A DNA stretch of 64,000 nt, from NCBI GenBank assembly GCA_022842245.1, contig JALHPZ010000001.1, forward strand, positions 292,702-356,701. The letters are read 5' to 3'. The notes beneath the pieces are model-generated. The model did not search any database. It was not told the DNA's origin and saw only the letters and a list, made by a program, of their open reading frames with translations. Source of the stretch: Gemmataceae bacterium (lineage in GTDB: Bacteria; Planctomycetota; Planctomycetia; Gemmatales; Gemmataceae). The translations under genes were made by a program, and so were the position numbers. The first letter of the stretch is position 1. Each line of letters starts with the position of its first letter. Positions 42,255 to 51,263 of this stretch are shown here, in pieces.

Positions 42255-45200
42255 TCAACGGCGGAATCGCAGCTTATCCAGGTAGAGGTAGTAGACCGGC
42301 GTGAAGTACAGCGTGAGCACCTGCGAGACGAGCAACCCGCCGACGACCGCAAGGCCGAGTGGTCGACGGGATTCCGCCCCCGCGCCAAGGCCCAGCGCGA
42401 TCGGCAGCGCGCCCAGCAGCGCACACATCGTCGTCATCATGATGGGTCGGAACCGCACGAGGGACGCCTCGTAGATCGCCTCCCGCGCAGATTTCCCCTG
42501 CCGCTCGGCTTCCAGTGCGAAGTCGATCATCATGATCGCATTCTTCTTCACGATGCCGATGAGCATGATCAGGCCGACCATCGAGTACAGGTTCAACTCG
42601 CTCCGGAACAGCGCGAGAGTGAAGAGCGCGCCCACGCCGGCGGACGGCAGCCCCGACAGGATGGTGATGGGGTGGATCAGGCTCTCGTAGAGCATGCCCA
42701 TGACGAGGTAGATCACGACGACGGCGGCGATGAGTAGCAGGCCGAGGCCCTGTGCCGATTTCTGGAATTCCTGGGCGGTGCCCTGGAAACCGGTGGAGAG
42801 TGTCGGCGAAAGCTCTTCGCGAGCCGCGGCGTCGACCTGGGCGAGCACGTCGCCGAGCGAGACGCCGGGGCGCAGGTCGAAGGAGATTGTGACGGACGGC
42901 AGCTGGCCGGAGTGGTTCACGGTGAGCGGCCCGACGCCCCGATCGACGGCGACGAGGGCGTCGATCGGCACGAGCACGCCGTTCGCGCTGCGAACGTGCA
43001 GCCGCGAGAGCAGGTTCGGGTGTTCCTGGTATTCCGGCTTCACCTCGAGTACGACCTGGTACTCGTTGTTGGGCGTGTAGATGGAGGAGATCTGCCGGGC
43101 ACCGTAGGCGTTCGCGAGCGCGTCTTCGATCTGCCGCGCGCTGACGCCGAGCGTCCGCGCCTTGTCGCGATGGATGCGGACGTTGAGTTGCGGGCTGCGC
43201 AGTTGCATGTCGCTGGACACCTCGAGCATGTCGGGCATCTTCCGCAGCCGTTCCTCCAGCTTCGCCGCGCCGGCATACAGGTCCTTCGTGTCCGGCCCCT
43301 GCACGGTGAACTGGTAGAGGCTCTTGGCGGTGCGCGATCCGATGCGGATCGGCGGCGGGTTCTGGAAGAAGACCTTCAGACCGGGGATCTCGGCGGCCTT
43401 CTTCCGGAGGCGGGCGATCACCTGATCGGCGGTGAGCGAGCGCTTTTCGCGCGGGGCGAGCCGGATGAAGATTCGGCCGGCGTTCGCGCTCGCACTGAAA
43501 CCGGTCGAGCCGACGGTGCTGCTGAACGCGGCGATGTTCTCGTCGTCGCGAAGCACCTCGACGAGCCTGGCTTGTGCGTCCATCAGCCCCTGGAAGGAGA
43601 TATCCTCCGGGCCTTCGGTCGTGCAGGTGATCTGCCCGTTGTCCTCGCTGGGCAGGAACCCCTTGGGAAGCGTGTCGAGATAGTATGCGGTACCGGCGAC
43701 GAACGCGAAGGAGAAGACGAGCATGAGCAACCGCAACCGCAGGGCGAGCCGCAGCGTCCAGGCGTAGACGCCGAGCAGCAGGCCAAAACTCCATTCCGTG
43801 ACGCGGACGAAGAGGCCGGGCTTCGCGCCGGCGTGGCCCGACTTCAACATGTAAGCGCACAGCATCGGCGTCAGCGTCACCGAGACGAAACCGGAAATCA
43901 CGATCGCGGCGGAAATCACGACTGCGAACTCGCGGAGCAACCGGCCGACGAGACCCTCCATGAACAGCACCGGGATGAACACGGCCACGAGCGAGATCGT
44001 CATCGACACGATTGTGAAGCCGACCTCGGCCGAGCCGTCGAGCGCCGCCTGCTCCGGCGACTTGCCCATGTCCAGGTGGCGCACGACGTTCTCGAGCATC
44101 ACGATCGCGTCGTCCACCACGAAGCCGACGGCGAGCGTGAGCGCCAGCAGCGAGAGATTGTCCAGTGTGTAGCCCATCAGGTGCATCACGCCGAACGTCG
44201 CGACGATCGACACCGGCAGCGCGAGGCTGGGGATGAGCGTGGCGCGGACGCTGCCGAGGAAGACGAAGATGACCATGACGACCAGGCCGAACGCGATGAG
44301 CAGCGTAATCTGCACGTCGTGGATCGATTCCCGGATCGGGATGGAGCGGTCGGCCATCAGCGTGAGCTTGACGGACGCGGGCAGTTGCGCCTGAAAGATC
44401 GGCAGGAGCCGCTGGACCTCGGCGGCGACTTCGACCGTGTTGGCGCCGGGTTGGCGGTAGACCGCGAGCATGATGGAGCGGGCGATGTCGCCGGGTTCGC
44501 CGGTTTCGTTGCGCTCGGTGAAGACGGCGGCGACCTTGTCGTTCTCGACGCCATCGACGACCGTGGCGACTTCGGCGAGTCGAAGCGGTTGTCCGGCACT
44601 GTACGCCACGATCACGGGCCGATACCCGCGGGCTTCCGTCAGTTGGCCAGTCGCCTGGATGTTGAACGCTTGCTTGCGGCCCTGGAACGCGCCGGTTGGC
44701 AGGTTCACGTTCGAGTCCTTGATTGCGGCCGAGACTTCGTCGATTCCCACGCCACGCGCCGCCAGCAGGTCCGGGTCCACCTGTACGCGCACCGCCTTCT
44801 TCTGCTGGCCGAATACCGTCACCTGCGCCACGCCGTTGATCTGCGACATGCGCTGGGCGAGGAAGGTCTCGCCGTATTCGTTGACTTCGTAGAGCGGCAG
44901 CGTGTCCGAGCGCAGTGTGAGAAGCACGATCGGCGAATCGGACGGGTTCACTTTGCGGAACGACGGCGGCGTTGGCATGTCGTCGGGCAGGGAGCGCGCC
45001 GCCTTGGCGATGGCGGTCTGTACGTCCTGCGCGGCCGCGTCGATGTTCCGGGACAAGTTGAACTGCATCGTGATGGACGTGACGCCGAGCGCGCTGGTGG
45101 ACGTGATGCCGTCGAGGCCGGGGATGGCCGTGAATTCACGCTCCAGCGGCGAAGCGACGGCGGCGGCCATCGTCTCGGCGTTCGCGCCGGGCAATGTCGC

Positions 45201-45344
45201 CGTCACCTGGATCGTCGGGAAGTCGACGTTCGGCAAGTCGTTGACGGGCAGGGACGAATAGCCAAGCGCCCCCGCCAGCAGCACCGCGAGTGTCAGTAGA
45301 CCGGTCATGATCGGCCGACGGATGAACGGCGAGGAAATGTTCAC
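42255..45344 (-). CDS. RND multidrug efflux permease (AcrB/MdtB type)
   Basis: A 1029-residue inner-membrane pump of the hydrophobe/amphiphile efflux RND family, with 12 helices and two large periplasmic loops. Opening NISSPFIRRPIMTGLLTLAV is the family N terminus. The proton-relay aspartates of helix 4 are in GFVVDDAIVMLENVVRH (about residue 410). The porter domain motif is GLDGITSTS. Ends in a short basic tail. It exports drugs, detergents or metabolites through an outer-membrane partner not found here. Its ATG overlaps the stop of the adaptor gene by 4 bases, so the two are translationally coupled. Confidence 0.95.
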   Translation of the reverse strand: MNISSPFIRRPIMTGLLTLAVLLAGALGYSSLPVNDLPNVDFPTIQVTATLPGANAETMAAAVASPLEREFTAIPGLDGITSTSALGVTSITMQFNLSRNIDAAAQDVQTAIAKAARSLPDDMPTPPSFRKVNPSDSPIVLLTLRSDTLPLYEVNEYGETFLAQRMSQINGVAQVTVFGQQKKAVRVQVDPDLLAARGVGIDEVSAAIKDSNVNLPTGAFQGRKQAFNIQATGQLTEARGYRPVIVAYSAGQPLRLAEVATVVDGVENDKVAAVFTERNETGEPGDIARSIMLAVYRQPGANTVEVAAEVQRLLPIFQAQLPASVKLTLMADRSIPIRESIHDVQITLLIAFGLVVMVIFVFLGSVRATLIPSLALPVSIVATFGVMHLMGYTLDNLSLLALTLAVGFVVDDAIVMLENVVRHLDMGKSPEQAALDGSAEVGFTIVSMTISLVAVFIPVLFMEGLVGRLLREFAVVISAAIVISGFVSVTLTPMLCAYMLKSGHAGAKPGLFVRVTEWSFGLLLGVYAWTLRLALRLRLLMLVFSFAFVAGTAYYLDTLPKGFLPSEDNGQITCTTEGPEDISFQGLMDAQARLVEVLRDDENIAAFSSTVGSTGFSASANAGRIFIRLAPREKRSLTADQVIARLRKKAAEIPGLKVFFQNPPPIRIGSRTAKSLYQFTVQGPDTKDLYAGAAKLEERLRKMPDMLEVSSDMQLRSPQLNVRIHRDKARTLGVSARQIEDALANAYGARQISSIYTPNNEYQVVLEVKPEYQEHPNLLSRLHVRSANGVLVPIDALVAVDRGVGPLTVNHSGQLPSVTISFDLRPGVSLGDVLAQVDAAAREELSPTLSTGFQGTAQEFQKSAQGLGLLLIAAVVVIYLVMGMLYESLIHPITILSGLPSAGVGALFTLALFRSELNLYSMVGLIMLIGIVKKNAIMMIDFALEAERQGKSAREAIYEASLVRFRPIMMTTMCALLGALPIALGLGAGAESRRPLGLAVVGGLLVSQVLTLYFTPVYYLYLDKLRFRR

Positions 45345-46453
45345 TCGGTCTTCTCCGCCGGCAGCTTCGATCCTGCTTTCACGTCGACCTTCGACCCCGC
45401 GACGAGCCGAAGCTGGCCTTCGGTCACCACCGTCTCGCCGACGGAAAGCCCCGACGCGATCACCGCCTCGTCGCCGTGTTCGAACGCGACTGCCACGGGT
45501 CGCAACTCCACCGATTTCTCCGGAGTCAGCACGAACAGATACGTCCCCTTCTGGCCGGTCTGCACGGCCGCCGTCGGCACCACGACGCTATCCGGACGGT
45601 CGCGCACCGTCAGCACCACGTCCACGAACTGCCCCGGCCAGAGCTTGCGGTCCTTGTTCGGGAACTCCGCCTTCAGCATCACCGTGCCGCTACCCAGGTT
45701 CACGGCGTTGTCGATGAACGCCAGCGTCCCCTCGATCGGCGGCTCGCCGTTGCGTAGGTACGCCTCCACCTTCAGATGAGCCTCGCGCCGCGCGGCGGCG
45801 ACCGCCGGCAACTGCGGCTCCGGCAGCGAGAACGCCACGTGGATCGGGCTGACCTGATTGATGACCACCAGCGGATTCGCACCGTTGGCGTCGACGAGGT
45901 TGCCGCGGTTCACGAGCAGTTCGCCGACACGCCCGTCGAGCGGGGCGATGATCGTGGTGAAACCAAGTTGCAACTTGGCCGACTCGAGTGCGACGGTGTC
46001 GACGGCGACGGTCGCCTTGGCGGTCGCCGCAGCGGTGCGCGCCGTGTCCAACTCGACGCCGGACGCCACGCCGACTTTTTCGAGCCGCTTCAGTTCGCGC
46101 TCGGCGCCCGTTTGCACTTCCACGCTCTTGGCGAGCGCCGCCTCCGCGGATTTCACCGCGACTTCGTAGGGCCGCGGGTCGATGATCAGCAGTTTCTGAT
46201 CCTTCGTGACGTACTCGCCTTCCTTGAAGAAGACCTCGGTGATCTGCCCGCCGACGCGCGGGCGGATCGCCACCGTCGCCACCGGCTTGACGGTGCCGAT
46301 CGTGCGCACCTGGATCGGCACGGTCTTCTTCTCGCTCACGGCGACGGCGACGGGTGCGGGCGCCGGCGCCGGCTTCGGCGGACTCGGTTTCGTACAACCG
46401 AACAAACCGATCAATACGCTCGCGAGCCAGAATCCACGAAAGGGAAACGTCAT
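45341..46453 (-). CDS. RND efflux periplasmic adaptor lipoprotein
   Basis: A 370-residue membrane-fusion protein linking the permease to an outer-membrane channel. Signal with lipobox LFGC, lipidated Cys20. Then a barrel-sandwich (lipoyl-like) half (KPVATVAIRPRVGGQITEVF, about 55-74), a helical hairpin (about 100-165) and the matching half (LGFTTIIAPLDGRVGELLVN, about 165-184), followed by beta-barrel and membrane-proximal domains. First gene of the two-gene efflux operon, with 4-base overlap. No regulator gene is adjacent. Confidence 0.94.
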   Translation of the reverse strand: MTFPFRGFWLASVLIGLFGCTKPSPPKPAPAPAPVAVAVSEKKTVPIQVRTIGTVKPVATVAIRPRVGGQITEVFFKEGEYVTKDQKLLIIDPRPYEVAVKSAEAALAKSVEVQTGAERELKRLEKVGVASGVELDTARTAAATAKATVAVDTVALESAKLQLGFTTIIAPLDGRVGELLVNRGNLVDANGANPLVVINQVSPIHVAFSLPEPQLPAVAAARREAHLKVEAYLRNGEPPIEGTLAFIDNAVNLGSGTVMLKAEFPNKDRKLWPGQFVDVVLTVRDRPDSVVVPTAAVQTGQKGTYLFVLTPEKSVELRPVAVAFEHGDEAVIASGLSVGETVVTEGQLRLVAGSKVDVKAGSKLPAEKTE

Positions 46454-46539
46454 TCAGAGGCCTCGGAACGGCCGCGGGGAGGGACTGCCAACTATACCAT
46501 ACCGGCCTGACCACGATGTCTAACGCGGGATACCAATTC

Positions 46540-47520
46540 TCATTTTGCCGGACGTGTCTGTTTTTCAACCTTTGCCGCCAACGCTTTCAAATCGAGCTGG
46601 CCGCCGTTTGTCGGAAAGGGGTGCTTGAACAGCCACCACTCCTCCACGAACGACGCCGATTCGCCGGGTTTCAACCGCTCGCGCGGGCCGATCGGTTCCA
46701 GCTCGATCCGCGGCCCCGTCGGGTACCACACCGAAAGCGTCAGCCCGGCCGCCTCGTTGTAGACGCGGTCCGGGTAGGTCGGGAAGCGCTTCACGAAGAG
46801 CGTGTCGTTGGGCATCGCGTACGCCAGCCACCCGGCGTAACTGTCGAAGCCGAGCTTCGGCTTGCGCGGCGGCGCGAGAATCTCGAGGAAGCCGTCGCGC
46901 ACGCGGATCTTCGGATCGATCGCCTTCACGTTGATGATCGCGCCCTCTTCGTACATCGCGAATTTCGAGGGGAACCGGCTCGGTCGATCGCCGAGCGGGA
47001 TGACGCAAATGCCCCCGCCGGGCGAGAACGACCGCCCCCAGTGGCAGACCTCCCGGACATCCGAAGAGATGTTCGTCATGGTCTGCTTGCAGCTCAATCC
47101 GATCGAATCACCGTGGGTGATGAACTCGAAGATGCGCGTGAGTTGAATGCCCGCATCCTCGCGCGGCGAGGTCAGAATCGCGGTGCCGTCCTTGATCGCG
47201 CTGGTCCATTCGCCGGCCCACGCCTTCGGGTGCGGCGTCACTGTCAATTCCGGCCCGTAATCGAAGCGCCCGGCCGAGATCGCCCCGGCCTTGCCCGGCT
47301 GCCAGCGCTTCTCCGCATCGTCCAGTTGCATCGCCTCCATGCCGTCGACGGAGAACGACAGCACGCGCCCGCCCGCCTGCGGGCAAAGCACGGCGCGGGC
47401 CACACCGCGCTTCAGTTCGATCGCCTTCGTGTAGTTGTGGAATGCGAACTCCCGCACCGTCGGCTCCTCGCCGCATGCGGGGCCGACAAACAGGACGGCG
47501 AACACGAGCGAGCAGCGCAT
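46540..47520 (-). CDS. secreted DUF4380-like (mutarotase-fold) protein
   Basis: A 326-residue exported protein (signal peptide about 1-17, ending CGEEP). Beta-rich throughout; 'VCPQAGGRVLSF' -like sequence 'AVLCPQAGGRVLSFSVDG' near 43-60 and 'HWGRSFSPGGGICVIPLG' near 160-177 fit the DUF4380/galactose-mutarotase-like beta-sandwich family. Proteins of this type bind or isomerise sugars outside the cytosol; the substrate is unknown. It lies 86 bases downstream-side of the efflux operon start and 47 bases from the tRNA gene. Confidence 0.72.
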   Translation of the reverse strand: MRCSLVFAVLFVGPACGEEPTVREFAFHNYTKAIELKRGVARAVLCPQAGGRVLSFSVDGMEAMQLDDAEKRWQPGKAGAISAGRFDYGPELTVTPHPKAWAGEWTSAIKDGTAILTSPREDAGIQLTRIFEFITHGDSIGLSCKQTMTNISSDVREVCHWGRSFSPGGGICVIPLGDRPSRFPSKFAMYEEGAIINVKAIDPKIRVRDGFLEILAPPRKPKLGFDSYAGWLAYAMPNDTLFVKRFPTYPDRVYNEAAGLTLSVWYPTGPRIELEPIGPRERLKPGESASFVEEWWLFKHPFPTNGGQLDLKALAAKVEKQTRPAK

Positions 47521-47567
47521 AACGACGGCTCCGGGAAGAGGACGGGCACCGGCGGACGAAATGCGAA

Positions 47568-47641
47568 TACCCCCGACAGGAGTCGAACCTGTGACCTGGG
47601 CTTTAGGAAAGCCCCGCTCTATCCAGCTGAGCTACGGGGGC
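47568..47641 (-). tRNA. tRNA-Arg(CCT)
   Basis: A 74-base cloverleaf on the minus strand. Acceptor stem GCCCCCG pairs with CGGGGGT (first pair G-U), D-arm TAGCTCAGCTGGATAGAGC, anticodon stem GGGCT/AGCCC with loop TTCCTAA giving anticodon CCT (reads AGG, arginine) and T-arm CAGGTTCGACTCCTG. CCA is not encoded and must be added after transcription. Lies between the DUF4380-like gene and dusB. Confidence 0.96.
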
Positions 47642-47676
47642 GCCGACGGCGGCATTCTACCCATGACGCCGCCTGG

Positions 47677-48786
47677 CTACCAGTGCGCGTTCGGCCCCGT
47701 CGGCACGCTCACGCGCGATTCGTTCACGTCCCACTCGCTCCAACCGACGGGCGGGCCGTCTTCGAGATACGGCGCGACGACTTCGTCGAACTCTGCAAGA
47801 CTGTGCAACATCACGAACCGCTGCTGCACCTTCTTTGGCATCCGCAGGGCTTTCGTGTACCACGTGGCCACCTTGCGGAACATGACGCAGCCGTACTTCT
47901 CGTCCCGCCGCCATTCGATGAGGCGTTCGAGGTGCAGGCGCATGAACTCGATCCGTTCGCGGTAGGTGCCGCGTGGGCCGGGGTCGCCGGTGTCGATCCA
48001 GCTCGAAAGCTGCCGGAAAAACCAGGGGTTCGCGAGCGCCCCGCGGCCGACGGCGAGGCCGGGGCAGTCGGTCTCCTCGATCATTTGCGCGGCATTCGCG
48101 ATATTCATCACGTCGCCGTTGCCGAAGACGGGGATGCGCTCGACCGCCTCGACGACGCGGCGGATGCCGTCGCGGTTGACGCGGCCGTTGAAGCCCTGCT
48201 CGCGCGTGCGGCCGTGGATCGTGAGCGCCGCCACGCCGACCTTCTCGAACTCGCGGGCGAAGTACGGGGCGGTCAGTTGCGAGTCGTCCCAGCCGAGGCG
48301 CATCTTGACGGTGACCGGCAGCGCGACGGCCTCGACGACCTTGCGGACGAGCTCGATGGTGCCGCCGGTGGTATCGCACATGAGCGACGATCCGCCGCCG
48401 ACGGCGACGACCTTGCGAACCGGGCAGCCCATGTTGATGTCCACGATATCGGCGAGTCCGCGATCCTGGAGCCATCGGGCGGCCCCGGCGAGTTCGTCCG
48501 CCTTGCCGCCGAAGATCTGCACGGAGAGCGGCCGGTCCGTCGGGTGCGTGGCCAGCAGGTCCATCGTCTTGGCCTTGCCTTCGAGGATGGCCCGCGCGTT
48601 GACGAGGTCGGTCGTGCAGAGCCCGACGCCGCCGATCTCGCGCACGGAGAGGCGGAAGGGCAGATTCGTGTAGCCCGCGAGCGGCGCGAGCGCGAAGCGG
48701 GAGGCGAGCTTGATGCGCCCGATGGCGAGCGGCTCGCGGTAGCGGGCGGGCGGGGCGGGGATAGCAGTTTCGGCGGCGACGATCAT
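47677..48786 (-). CDS. dusB: tRNA-dihydrouridine synthase B
   Basis: A 369-residue FMN-dependent enzyme that reduces specific uridines in the tRNA D-loop with NADPH. TIM barrel with the N-terminal flavin site (LASRFALAPLAGYTNLPFR, about 27-45), catalytic Cys121 in INMGCPVRKV, Lys in TVKMRLGWDD near 160-169, and IHGRTREQGFNG near 189-200 with FGNGDV in the phosphate-binding region. The C-terminal helical tRNA-binding domain is present. No strong Shine-Dalgarno before the ATG. Divergent from the TIGR02996-like gene, 51 bases apart; next to a tRNA gene. Confidence 0.93.
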   Translation of the reverse strand: MIVAAETAIPAPPARYREPLAIGRIKLASRFALAPLAGYTNLPFRLSVREIGGVGLCTTDLVNARAILEGKAKTMDLLATHPTDRPLSVQIFGGKADELAGAARWLQDRGLADIVDINMGCPVRKVVAVGGGSSLMCDTTGGTIELVRKVVEAVALPVTVKMRLGWDDSQLTAPYFAREFEKVGVAALTIHGRTREQGFNGRVNRDGIRRVVEAVERIPVFGNGDVMNIANAAQMIEETDCPGLAVGRGALANPWFFRQLSSWIDTGDPGPRGTYRERIEFMRLHLERLIEWRRDEKYGCVMFRKVATWYTKALRMPKKVQQRFVMLHSLAEFDEVVAPYLEDGPPVGWSEWDVNESRVSVPTGPNAHW

Positions 48787-48837
48787 CGAGTAATCTTAGG
48801 GCTGTCGGGTCCGTATTCGATACACGGAGTATCGACG

Positions 48838-49515
48838 ATGACAGAGAGAGAATGGCTGGACGCGAACGACGCACTGGCGATCGTTGACTGGGTCAAACAT
48901 CGACCGGGTGATCGTAAATTGCGTCTGTTCGGCATCAATTGCATCCGTTTCGTCTGTGATCCTTTATCCGTTGATTGCGAACGCAAGATAAAACTTGTCG
49001 AGAGATTTCTTGGTCGATCAATGGGATGGGAAGGAATGATAGGTCGAATTCGAGCCTTATCAGAAAAAGGTAAACAAATCCCTCTCGACTGGCTTCCAAA
49101 CTGCTTGCTTTCGAACAACCCGGTCGATGCCGCACTTAATAGCTGTTACTGGTCTGCGGTGTATCGCACCCAAACTGTGTTAGAATTCGACCTGCAATCA
49201 TTTATCGAATACGACGGTCAACCAACTTCAAGATATGGAGATGTCACTACTGCTTGTTTTGTCCCACTACTGCACGACATCTTCGGCAACCCCTTCCGCC
49301 CCGTCGCCTTCGATCCCCGCTGGCAAACCTCCACCGCCGTCGGCCTTGCGCGGACGATGTACGACGCCCGCGACTTCGGCGCGATGCCGATCCTCGCGGA
49401 TGCCCTGCAAGACGCCGGCTGCGAAGACGACGCGATCCTGAACCACTGCCGCGATCCGCAGCAGGTCCACGTCCGCGGCTGCTGGGTGGTCGATCTGGTG
49501 CTAGGGAAATCGTAA
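48838..49515 (+). CDS. TIGR02996-like Gemmata-type hypothetical protein
   Basis: A 225-residue soluble protein starting MTEREWLDANDALAIVDWVK, followed by RKLRLFGINCIRF (the usual 'KLRLFACACCRR' position, here without the Cys pair). The C-terminal half is the conserved family part: LLHDIFGNPFRPVAFDPRW, then LARTMYDARDFGAMPILADA and VRGCWVVDLVLGKS. I recall this family as strongly expanded in Gemmata-like genomes, with no known function. Codons in the first two thirds (to about 49260) are much less GC-rich than in the last third, so the gene looks mosaic. Confidence 0.78.
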   Translation: MTEREWLDANDALAIVDWVKHRPGDRKLRLFGINCIRFVCDPLSVDCERKIKLVERFLGRSMGWEGMIGRIRALSEKGKQIPLDWLPNCLLSNNPVDAALNSCYWSAVYRTQTVLEFDLQSFIEYDGQPTSRYGDVTTACFVPLLHDIFGNPFRPVAFDPRWQTSTAVGLARTMYDARDFGAMPILADALQDAGCEDDAILNHCRDPQQVHVRGCWVVDLVLGKS

Positions 49516-49519
49516 CTCC

Positions 49520-49605
49520 GTTTAGCGGCGAGGCGATGTCCGCGGAGCCGAGCGCGTCACGGTGGTCCCGCGCTCGGTTCCGCGGACTCCGCCTCGCTCC
49601 TAAAC
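49520..49605. repeat. 86-bp palindrome between convergent genes
   Basis: The left arm starts GTTTAGCGGCGAGGCG and ends CGGAGCCGAGCGCG (49520-49556). The right arm (49569-49605) is its inverse complement with about 5 mismatches, leaving a 12-base loop. It begins 5 bases after one stop codon and supplies the TAG stop of the GH3-like gene on the other strand. A half-copy lies at 9325-9361. A long hairpin of this kind probably terminates both transcripts. Confidence 0.8.
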
Positions 49606-51195
49606 GAGCCCAACGAGTTTGCCGTTCGTCTTCAGCCACTCGAAGATCGTTTGCGTCAGCGTGCCGTCGTTGTCCATGCGCGGCACCTTCGCCTGCACGT
49701 CGAGCGAACCCTTGCGAGCTTCCACCCATGCGCTGAGCGCCGTCAGCTTCACCGGCACCACCTCCGGCCGCGTCATCGTCAGGTCGCCGATCCGGTGGGC
49801 GGCGTAGTCCTCGTTCAGGCGGTCGAGTTCCTTGTCCAGATGCGTCGCGAATTCGGCCAAGTCCGGAACGCGGTCGCGGAACTCGACGAGGTAGCGGTGG
49901 AAGCCCGGCGCGTCCGGCTTCGTCGGGAACACCGGGCCGACGTGGAAGTCCCCGGTAAAGACGCCGCACTGCTTCGCCGCGAACGCGATCCCCTTCTCGA
50001 CTTCCTCCTCGATCAGATGCTCGCCGAACGCGGAGAGGAAGTTCTTCGTCCGCCCCGCGAAGCGCATCAGCGGCGGGTTCGTCTTCTCGAAGATCACCGT
50101 GTCGCCGATCAGGTAACTCCACAATCCGGCGCAGGTCGTGAGCACGACGGCGTAGCGCACCCCGACCTCGATCTCGCGCACGGTGTGCCGCGTCGGCTTT
50201 TCCTTCAGTACACCCTTCGCGTCGAAGTCCTCGCACGGGACAAACTCGAAGAAGATATCGTGGTCCGGCACCAGTCGCAGCAGCTTGTAACGCGGGTCTT
50301 CGGTGGCGATGAACCCCTCGGAGGCCGGGTAGACTTCGCAGAACTCGAAAGCATCCCCGCCGATCTGGCTGCGGAAGAGGTCGCGGTAGCCGTCGAACTT
50401 CGTGCCGCCGTGAATGAGCATGCGGAAGTTCGGCCAGATCTCGGAGATGGTGCTTTTGCCCGTGACCTTCTTCATCATGTCGAAGAGCAGCGCCATCCAG
50501 GACGGCACGCCGCTGAGCGCGACGATATCCGCCTTCGCGGCCGCCTCGGCGAGGCGCGGCATCTTCTCTTCCCACTTCGGAATGCGGCTAAGTTCCAGCG
50601 GCGGGAACGTCAGCGGTCGCACGGCCGCGGGCACTTCGCGCGCCGCGATCCCGCTGAGGTCGCCGCCACGGGCGCCGTTGGCAAGCAGGTTCACGTCGGT
50701 GTTGCCGCCGAGGAAGAAGAACTGGCCGGTGAAGATGCGGTGCTTCGGGTAGACATGACGGAAGAGCGAGAGCGTCGTCCGCGCGGCCTGCCGGTTCGAC
50801 TTCACCATGTCCATCGAGACGGGGATGTACTTCGTCGCGCCGCTGGTGGTGCCGGACGACAGCGCGAAGTACGGCATGAACCCCGGCCATGTCTGGTCGG
50901 CGATGTCGGGGTAGCCCTTCCAGTAGTGCTCCCAGAAGTATTCGTAGGATCGCACCGGCACGCGGGCTTGGTAGTCGGCGACGGAGTCGATCTTGGCGAA
51001 GCCGTGGTCCTGGCCGAAACGAGTGTCGCGAGCGCGATGAATCAGACTGAGAAGCGTTTCGGATTGAACCTTGGCGAGGTCGATCGCGTCGAGGGCGCGC
51101 ACGTCCCGGTGGGCGAGTTGCACGAACGCGGCGTCGGCGACGCGGCGCGAGAGTCTGTGGTTGACGAGCGGCGCAAGGAACGAAGAGTCGATCAT
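49600..51195 (-). CDS. GH3-family acyl-adenylating enzyme
   Basis: A 531-residue protein of the GH3 auxin-responsive family (acyl-CoA synthetase superfamily). The AMP-binding motif SSGTTSGATKYIP is at 113-125. Other stretches such as GGNTDVNL, 'LSGVPSWMALLFDMMKK' and the C-terminal 'AGRTKNFLSAFGEHLIEEEV' follow the family order. Plant members adenylate a carboxylate and join it to an amino acid; the role of bacterial members is mostly unknown. Chosen ATG gives MIDSSFLAPLVNHRLSRRV; a longer open frame upstream lacks family similarity. Downstream gene of a run with a methyltransferase and a hydrolase. Confidence 0.87.
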   Translation of the reverse strand: MIDSSFLAPLVNHRLSRRVADAAFVQLAHRDVRALDAIDLAKVQSETLLSLIHRARDTRFGQDHGFAKIDSVADYQARVPVRSYEYFWEHYWKGYPDIADQTWPGFMPYFALSSGTTSGATKYIPVSMDMVKSNRQAARTTLSLFRHVYPKHRIFTGQFFFLGGNTDVNLLANGARGGDLSGIAAREVPAAVRPLTFPPLELSRIPKWEEKMPRLAEAAAKADIVALSGVPSWMALLFDMMKKVTGKSTISEIWPNFRMLIHGGTKFDGYRDLFRSQIGGDAFEFCEVYPASEGFIATEDPRYKLLRLVPDHDIFFEFVPCEDFDAKGVLKEKPTRHTVREIEVGVRYAVVLTTCAGLWSYLIGDTVIFEKTNPPLMRFAGRTKNFLSAFGEHLIEEEVEKGIAFAAKQCGVFTGDFHVGPVFPTKPDAPGFHRYLVEFRDRVPDLAEFATHLDKELDRLNEDYAAHRIGDLTMTRPEVVPVKLTALSAWVEARKGSLDVQAKVPRMDNDGTLTQTIFEWLKTNGKLVGLV

Positions 51196-51263
51196 GGGTC
51201 CATCCGACGAAAACGGCCCGCACGACGGCGGGCCGGTTCGGTCATGATAATCGGGGCCGGGGA

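Noticed and set aside
42912-45299. A 795-codon open frame on the + strand, antisense to the RND permease.
   Set aside because: High GC leaves the antisense of GC-rich genes open by chance. Its product is Arg/Asp/His-rich with no domain, and the opposite strand is a clear RND pump.
46354-49515. A 1053-codon open frame on the + strand spanning antisense of the DUF4380-like gene, a tRNA and dusB.
   Set aside because: It runs through a tRNA gene and antisense of dusB. Only its end, from ATG 48838, is a real gene.
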